A stretch of DNA of 64,000 nucleotides from Ampullaceana balthica. Lineage: Eukaryota > Mollusca > Gastropoda > Lymnaeidae. Each line of letters begins with the position of its first letter. Position 1 is the first letter of the stretch. Of this stretch, positions 57,796-64,000 are shown in pieces. The notes under the pieces are model-generated. The model searched no databases. It had not been told where the DNA came from and was given only the letters and a program-made list of their open reading frames with translations. The stretch spans positions 62,001 through 126,000 of the forward strand of contig CALYLW010000731.1 in the NCBI GenBank assembly GCA_944989445.1, given 5' to 3'. The translations under genes were made by a program, and so were the position numbers.

Positions 57796-58170
57796 TCTGC
57801 AGACACACGCATTCTCTGTGTTCCTAAGACACGCACTAAAACATTTGGCGACACTTCGTTCTCTTTTTGTGCAGCAAAACAATGGAATTCTCTACCATTA
57901 CACATCCGTAGTATTCAAACAATCATGTCCTTCAAGACTGCACTTAAGACACGTCTTTTCAAAATTTAATTTCAAAATTAGTGAAACTAAAATTCTTTTA
58001 ATGATTAACGTAGCTTTTTGTGTTATGCGCTGTAATTAATGTGGTCCTTATGGTATGAATGCTATTTTTTTTAAACTTATATGTATGTTATTACCTTAAT
58101 GTAAAGCGCTGTGATCCCATTTCCTTACTGGGATACAGCACTATACAAATTATCAATTTATTATTATTAT
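57796..58170 (+). pseudogene. CR1/L2-like LINE, end of ORF2 and 3' UTR
   Basis: The + frame from 57796 reads D-T-R-I-L-C-V-P-K-T-R-T-K-T-F-G, S-F-C-A-A-K-Q-W-N-S-L-P and M-S-F-K-T-A-L-K-T-R-L-F, then TAA near 57966. These are the usual last residues of CR1/L2-type LINE proteins. The 3' UTR has 'gtaaagcgctgtgatccc' and an (ATT)n tail at about 58158-58176. It is 5'-truncated, as LINE copies often are. Confidence 0.85.
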
Positions 58171-58249
58171 TATTTGAAATAAACAATGTTATGGTCCATA
58201 TCTCTCATGAACGAAGTGTATTAGCCAATGTCAACATTGTCTTGTATTT

Positions 58250-58620
58250 GACTGGTTGACATGACCCGGATATAGATCGATGGCTTATTGGGTCGGAGCA
58301 TGTGCAATAATTGTGCGAGGACAAAGAGAATACTTGAACACGACGGGGCACGTGGATGGACATAGAAATGGCGTGTAACGTGATGAGAGGGATCAAACGG
58401 TTGACCCCAGGGGAGGGTTCCAACGGCTGAACCCAGGGGAGGGATGCTGACACGATTTACCGCAATCGAGCCCGAAAAGAAAACCCGTGTCGGTGAAAAC
58501 AACCAATCAATGGAACATTCTTGATGATTTAAAATAAACAACCAATCAATGGCGAATTCTTGATGATTTAAAATAATGACATGGCGTATAGAGTATCTGA
58601 AACACATCTCGATCTGTTCG
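58250..58620. other. GC-richer sequence with short direct repeats
   Basis: Right after the LINE tail. Contains two copies of 'cccaggggaggg' and a tandem pair of about 38 bp (58499-58575) built on 'acaaccaatcaatgg' and 'attcttgatgatttaaaata'. Both strands have open frames but no recognised product. Confidence 0.5.
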
Positions 58621-58925
58621 ATATCGATGGTCTAAGTTAAATCTTCCATGACATTTTGTGCCTAATTATTTGTATAAGGAAGGTCACTGCTCCTGAAAAC
58701 TGGTCTTTAAAGTCTGTCGGACTGAGGTCATTCCTCTTGGACTACAAAATTTCCAGGAAACTCTAGTCGTAATTCCCGGTATTAAATCTTTTTACAAATT
58801 ATAAAAGCTAGACAATAACAATTTACACGTTTTAAATACTTAAATTTTCTATTATTGAATTTTCCGGCGCACAAAGAACTAATAATTTATTGAAGCTCGT
58901 ATGTGTCGTTATATTGCACACAAAC

Positions 58926-59507
58926 TACAGTATATACTCGTTCTATAGCCCGTTCGTTCATAAGCCGACCCCCACTCCACTTTTGGAAGAGAAAAGTATT
59001 AAAAGTGTATAACCCGCTCGCAAGCCGACCTCCAAAAAATAATTGGACAGCTTAAACAAAATGGTAGAAATTATTTTTAAACTACAAACTAAATCGGTCA
59101 TTATGATTGTTTACTTTGTACTGCCTATCTTTGTCTTTGTGCTATTTGTTAGGCAAGAGTTACAAGTATTTTAAAAAAAAATCTTTGGTAAACAGTGACG
59201 AAAGCGCGTACATTAAAATTCGTTGTTGAAAACTAAATTTGTAAAACAATTTATTAAACCGTTCACAAAAAATAAATACAATGATTAAATAAGGTAAGTG
59301 CGGTTGTATAAATAATATATTATAGCTTCTGGTAGAGCAGTCGAATTTTGTAGAATGTAGACAATGACATTGATAATCTACAATAACAACACCGATATTC
59401 AATATCCATGCAGACATACGTTAATGACCCGCTCGTAAGCCGACCCCCAACTTTTCCCCCTAAATTTTGTCCAAAAAAGGTCGGCTTGCGAACGAGTATA
59501 TACGGTA
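58926..59507 (-). mobile_element. TIR element E1, copy 2 (complete, 582 bp)
   Basis: Ends TACAGTATATACTCG and CGAGTATATACGGTA. On the - strand its internal order matches copy 1 at 49555-50055, so the copies are in opposite orientation. No transposase frame, so non-autonomous. Family and target-site length are not determined. Confidence 0.83.
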
Positions 59508-59929
59508 CATTATTATAAGAACAGTTTAATGTTAATCTGTTTTTAAACTTAAGGTATTGATGGTTTTATCGTAATTGAAATTGAGATTTACCATTTAATT
59601 TGTTTCAAATTGTTACTACTTTTTGCTCTAAAATTAAATTATTAAAAAAAAACACCAGGATGAAATAGCTGGCTGTGTCACTAAAATGTTTGTTTTAACA
59701 GTGGCACAGAAAAGTTTACTTTGAACTATAGGTACATGAGAACATAAGTGACTTCAACAATTCAGACTGACGTAATTGATTGCATAATTTTTTTTGTCAT
59801 CATAATTCAAGTCACAGCTAAATTCCTAATAGAATAATTTTGTGTGTGTTTTTTTTTAAATAATTATTTTAACCCAAAGTAAATTGCATGGTAGTCTGAG
59901 ATACTTTGAGAACATAGTATCGACTAGAG

Positions 59930-60115
59930 CAGTGCTTCTCCAAGTGGTGGTCCGCCGACCGGTGCCGGTCCGTGGGCCATCCGCTACCGGTCCGCAGATG
60001 TTCTCAAAAAAAGGACCGAAAAAATTGTCAGTGCAGGGAAAATAGTGCACCGGTCCATGGTGCAATGGAAAAAATTCCTGTCGGTCCGCCATACTAAAAA
60101 GTTTGAGAAGCACTG
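59930..60115. mobile_element. 186-bp hAT MITE, family M1, exact 8-bp TSD
   Basis: Ends CAGTGCTTCTCCAAG and TTTGAGAAGCACTG. The flanks GACTAGAG at 59922-59929 and 60116-60123 are identical. It is the second copy of the element at 27113-27297. Confidence 0.94.
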
Positions 60116-60145
60116 GACTAGAGTATAGCGTGGCATGTGCAGCGC

Positions 60146-60324
60146 CAGTGTTGGATTTACCTATTTGCTAAACAAGCTATAGCTTATGGACCCCGCCTTC
60201 TTGGGGGCTCCCCGATTTTTTAAAATAAAAATCATATTTGGCACTGACATAGAATATCTGGACTTCAAACGCGCCCACATATCTAAAATAGCTTGGGGCC
60301 CGATCAAGTCTAAATCCGTCCCTG
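60146..60324. mobile_element. Probable hAT-like MITE
   Basis: The ends CAGTGTTGGATTTA and TAAATCCGTCCCTG are imperfect inverted repeats around a core with 'cttgggggc' and 'ggggcccga'. No clear target duplication was found. Confidence 0.5.
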
Positions 60325-60610
60325 TGGACCACCACAGCTCTCTGTTTATTTCCTTGTATTTTAGTAAGCTATTCTCAACTTCAGTAAAAAAAAAGGTTTT
60401 TATCCGTTTCTTGACTGATGGCCAAGAGTTTAAAATCGATCGCCTCTGAGCGTGGTACAAGGTGCACATGTTCTCATTTTGTTAGCCGACTTTGTTGTTG
60501 ATACAGTCTTAAAATCTGAAATGACTAACAAGAAACAACAGCTTTTTTTTTAAAAATTTTTTTACAAGTAGCTCGAAGTAAGGTCATTAAAAGAAGAAGA
60601 TAATTGTTAA

Positions 60611-60950
60611 ATGATTTGTCTGCATAAAGACATACTACTTTTGAAAAGTCAAAATGTTCTCTACCTCTTTCCTATCACTGACACTTTTAAAGACAGTTAC
60701 ACATACGAAACTTTTGTCGGATATGCCAATGCGAACAGCGTTCTCATCAATGGCCAATATGCCCATCACTTAATACAATCTAGATGCCCAAAGTAAAGCT
60801 TAGACATGTCAATAGAATTGACCGATTAACCCGCTGCACGTGGCTCTGACAGAAAGCCGAAACCAGGTTATGTCATGGGGATCAATCATGTTTCAGAATG
60901 ATATACGTACCTGGCTTCAGCAGCCAATGGCACACATAGCTGAAGTTATA
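60611..60950. other. Possible coding remnant at the right side
   Basis: A + frame at 60611-60796 ends S-V-L-I-N-G-Q-Y-A-H-H-L-I-Q. The - strand has a short candidate exon (about 60919-60947) between an AACTTCAG acceptor and a CAG|gtacgt donor. Composition is more balanced than around it. The strands conflict and no domain is known. Confidence 0.25.
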
Positions 60951-62030
60951 ATCACATCTATTCTTTTAAGAAATTCACACAAAATTGACTAAATGATAAC
61001 ACATAGAAGAAACTAACTAAATGATTTTTTCCCTAAAGTTCGATTGATTCAGTTTAAAGTCAATAACTTTGTCATTTATTACTTGAATAATTGTTTTCCA
61101 ATGACGTACTGGATGGAAAGAGATTTTCTGATAAAACTCTCCGGTTAGTTATAATTTTGTGTTTATGACAAACGCTTAATAGTGTACAAGAATGCAGTAG
61201 TTTTTAAAGAGAACAATATTGGCGCACACTGTAATTCCTAGGAGATTGTTAACATTTCTTGTTAACTTTAAAAAAATCACTTTTAATACTTATCTTTGGT
61301 GGCACCAGTCGTTTCAAAGAAAACCTCGCACACATGTTTGATTGTTCTATGTTATACTTTGAATGTTCTCTGTCGTGCACTAAGTTATTCTGTTTAGAAT
61401 TACAACAGTTCTGACAGTGACAGGTTACGAATATGAAAGTGTTAAAATATTCAGGATATAACGTGTGACTTGGTAAACAAAATTTCCTTTAAAAAAAGAA
61501 ATAACCGATGCTATAATGGAAAATACCAAGTCTTCATGGGGAGCCATAATATATTTTTTTTTAAATTAAAAAAATTGTTATAAAAATAAAGAAAGTCGCG
61601 GGTTTCTGGATATGGAAGACAAAAAGGGAGTGAATCCTTACATATAAGTTTACATGACGTCAAAGTAATGTGGTCTAGACATTAGATGGAAGGTTCAACG
61701 AATGTGGTTAAATGGGTCTGTGGTCTCTTGGTACATTAACCTCATGGCTAACGAAACTAGAAACACTAACACTTTATTATGTAAATAAGTTTAAAAACTA
61801 AAATACAATTCAAGAATCTTTTTAGACAATGATAGAGAAACATTTCGTCAGGAACTTTCAATTTTTGTCAAGGAATTTTTTTACTGTATCTGCCAGAACA
61901 TATCTCATCGGAATATCTCAATATACTAAAATTCCCTTTCTTAACTAAATTTTATATATTTTTTTTTCTTTAACCATATCAAAAAGTCAGCATACCTTTT
62001 TTTAACAATAACCAAACATCTTAATTACCT
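60950..62030. other. AT-rich sequence, nothing recognised
   Basis: No exon, RNA gene or transposon ends that I can support. Confidence 0.4.
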
Positions 62031-62038
62031 CTATTTTT

Positions 62039-64000
62039 ATTACACGCTTTTATTTAAGTCACAATGTTTGTATGTTGTATCCATCCACCCTTCCATCCAT
62101 CCTTCCTTCAAAACTTGAAACGTAAAATTATACCACTTCTGATGGTCCTAGCGATCTAAAAATTTTACCACAGATAGATCTTGGATGACAATGCATTGTA
62201 TCAAAATTTCACATCGATCGAATGTACCGTATTGAAATTATTGCACTTTTAGTTTTTAGTTTTTGTCTATATAAAATGTTATCACTTGCGTCAATGAACC
62301 ATGCCTCAATTCGCCCTAGAGGGATACAATTATTATAACTTTAAAAAGTACTATCAACATCAAGTCTTGCTGGCCGAAATATAAGCGTTATTGATTGCCG
62401 ACATGGGGGTACGAGGTTCAATTTTCAGTTAGGGGAAAATGTTGTTGTTTTTTTGTATTATACATATTTAGTGCAATTTCTATATGTAAATAAAAGCGTG
62501 TCCTTTTAAAAAAAAAGATTTTTTTTTACATTTTACTTATTACACGCTTTTATTTAAGTCACAATATTTGTATGTTGTATCCATCCATCCTTCCATTCAT
62601 CCATCCTTCCTTCAAAACTTGCAACGTAAAATTATACCACTTCTGATGGTCCTAGAGATCTAACAATTTTACCACAGATAGATCTTGGATGACAATGCAT
62701 TGTATCAAAATTTCAGATCGATCGAATGTACTGTATTGAAATTATTGCATTTTTAGTTTATCTATAGTCTATATATAAGCATCGGTACTCGTCTGCTTTG
62801 TTGACATCCATGAGTTCACTACGTGTACTGAGGAACAAGTAAAACTTTCGGCGGGCGCTTATGAGGTGTTTGATATATCTAAGATAGTGGTAAAAAAGAT
62901 GTGTGGGCTTCAGACGTGAATTTTAAAGAGTTTTTATTATAAGTTTTAATAATTAACCTTAAAAACACTTTATAAAAATAGTCTTATATTAAAAATGCAC
63001 TAATTTTCTACTTTTTAGTCTACGCATTTTACAGTAAGTGCAAAGCCAGCTTACCTTTTGACTATAAATCCCTTACATATGAGACATAACTAAAAGTAGT
63101 GATTATGTTCAAACGCGACATTTACAGACTGAAACAGAATTATCTCCCCTGGTTTTTATCTCCCCTGGGCGCAGGGACGGTAGGGGGTGTGAACAGTGAC
63201 GGTCGGCGTCAACGCGTTAACTGGGCACGTGAAAAAATTATAAACAAATAGTTGGACGGACGGTTCCGATTAAACTTACAAAGCAAGCTAATATAAGACT
63301 AGTAAAAAATAGCTGTAAAAACAAAGTTTTTGACTATAAATCCCTTATATATGAGACATAACTAAAAGTAGAGATTATGTTAAAAGCATGTCCTTTTTAA
63401 AAAAAGATTTTTTAAATATTTAATTATTTACACGCTTTTATTTAAGTCACAATGTTTGTATGTTGTATCCATCCACCCTTCCTTCCATCCTTCCTTCTAA
63501 ACTTGAAACGTAAAATTATACCACTTCTGATGGTCCTAGAGATCTAAAAATTTTACCACAGATAGATCTTGGATGACAATGCATTGTATCAAAATTTCAC
63601 ATCGATCGAATGTACCGTATTGAAATTATTGCACTTTTAGTTTTTAGTTTTTGTCTATATAAAATGTTATAACTTGCGTCAATGAATCATGCCTCAATTC
63701 GCCCTAGAGGGATACAATTATTATAACTTTAAAAAGTACTATCAAAATCAAGTCTTGCTGGCCGAAATATAAGCCTGATCGATTCCCGACATGGGGGTAC
63801 GAGGTTCAATTTTCAGTTAGGGGAAAATGTTTTTTTTTATTATACATATTTAGTGCAATTTCTATATGTAAATAAAAGCGTGTCCTTTTTAAAAAAAGAT
63901 TTTTTTTACATTTTATTTATTACACGCTTTTATTTAAGTCACAATGTTTATATGTTGTATCCATCCATCCTTCCATCCATCCTTCCTTCAAAACTTGAAA
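62039..64000 (+). repeat. Tandem copies of a repeat related to the main family
   Basis: 'tacacgcttttatttaagtc' starts copies near 62041, 62541, 63429 and 63921 (spacing about 500, 890 and 490 bp). Each has (ATCC)n, 'atggtcctag', 'gatcttggatgacaatgcat' and 'cgatcgaatgta', the last shared with the 47-51 kb family. The block at 63050-63380 carries the head 'gactataaatccctta' of that family. The array runs off the window. Confidence 0.8.

Overview
The window looks like about 64 kb of nuclear DNA from a mollusc, most likely a gastropod. It is AT-rich, has multi-exon genes with GT-AG introns, and is packed with repeats. The lineage call rests on the EGF signature G-W-F-G-x-x-C-Q-Y joined to F5/8C/fucolectin-like domains, and on the transposon set (hAT, Helitron, KRBA2-like integrase, CR1/L2-like LINE). 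It was made by reading alone, not by a database search. None of the long open frames is a complete gene. The real genes are assemblies of short exons.

Two complete gene models can be built from splice sites and reading phase. Gene 1 (+ strand, 458-22740) has ten exons, and every intron is phase 1. It encodes a predicted 509-residue type I membrane protein: signal peptide, EGF-like repeat, galactose-binding-like domain, F5/8C/fucolectin-like domain, two more EGF-like repeats, one transmembrane helix and a 52-residue tail with a Y-G-N motif. Gene 2 (- strand, 44218-27532) has seven exons and encodes a predicted 272-residue type II membrane protein: cytoplasmic N-terminus, one transmembrane helix, and an extracellular F5/8C/fucolectin-like domain that ends at the stop codon. 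The two genes converge tail to tail with about 4.8 kb between them. Both would display a lectin-like domain at the cell surface, so a role in recognition or adhesion is a reasonable inference but is not shown here.

Layout: 1-457, upstream of gene 1. 458-22740, gene 1, whose introns hold a KRBA2-like integrase relic (3.6-4.25 kb), tandem intronic duplications (5.9-8 kb), a BED-finger hAT element inside a TA tract and carrying a second hAT element (9.5-10.4 kb), and a ZMYM1-like hAT transposase relic (17.3-19.6 kb). 22741-27531, AT-rich intergenic sequence with one hAT MITE. 27532-44218, gene 2, whose 9.7 kb third intron holds satellite-like arrays, a 19-bp minisatellite, Helitron copies with a helicase relic, LINE debris, and MITEs. 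44219-64000, no gene I can model: repeats in direct and inverted tandem, two hAT MITEs with target-site duplications, a tRNA-Val-derived Helitron-like element, a CR1/L2-like LINE end, long GA/CA tracts, and two weak candidate exons (about 56.05-56.24 and 60.6-60.95 kb).

The assembly has two ambiguous bases at 48461-48462. Exon boundaries come from consensus splice sites, phase and domain continuity. Transcript data would be needed to confirm them.
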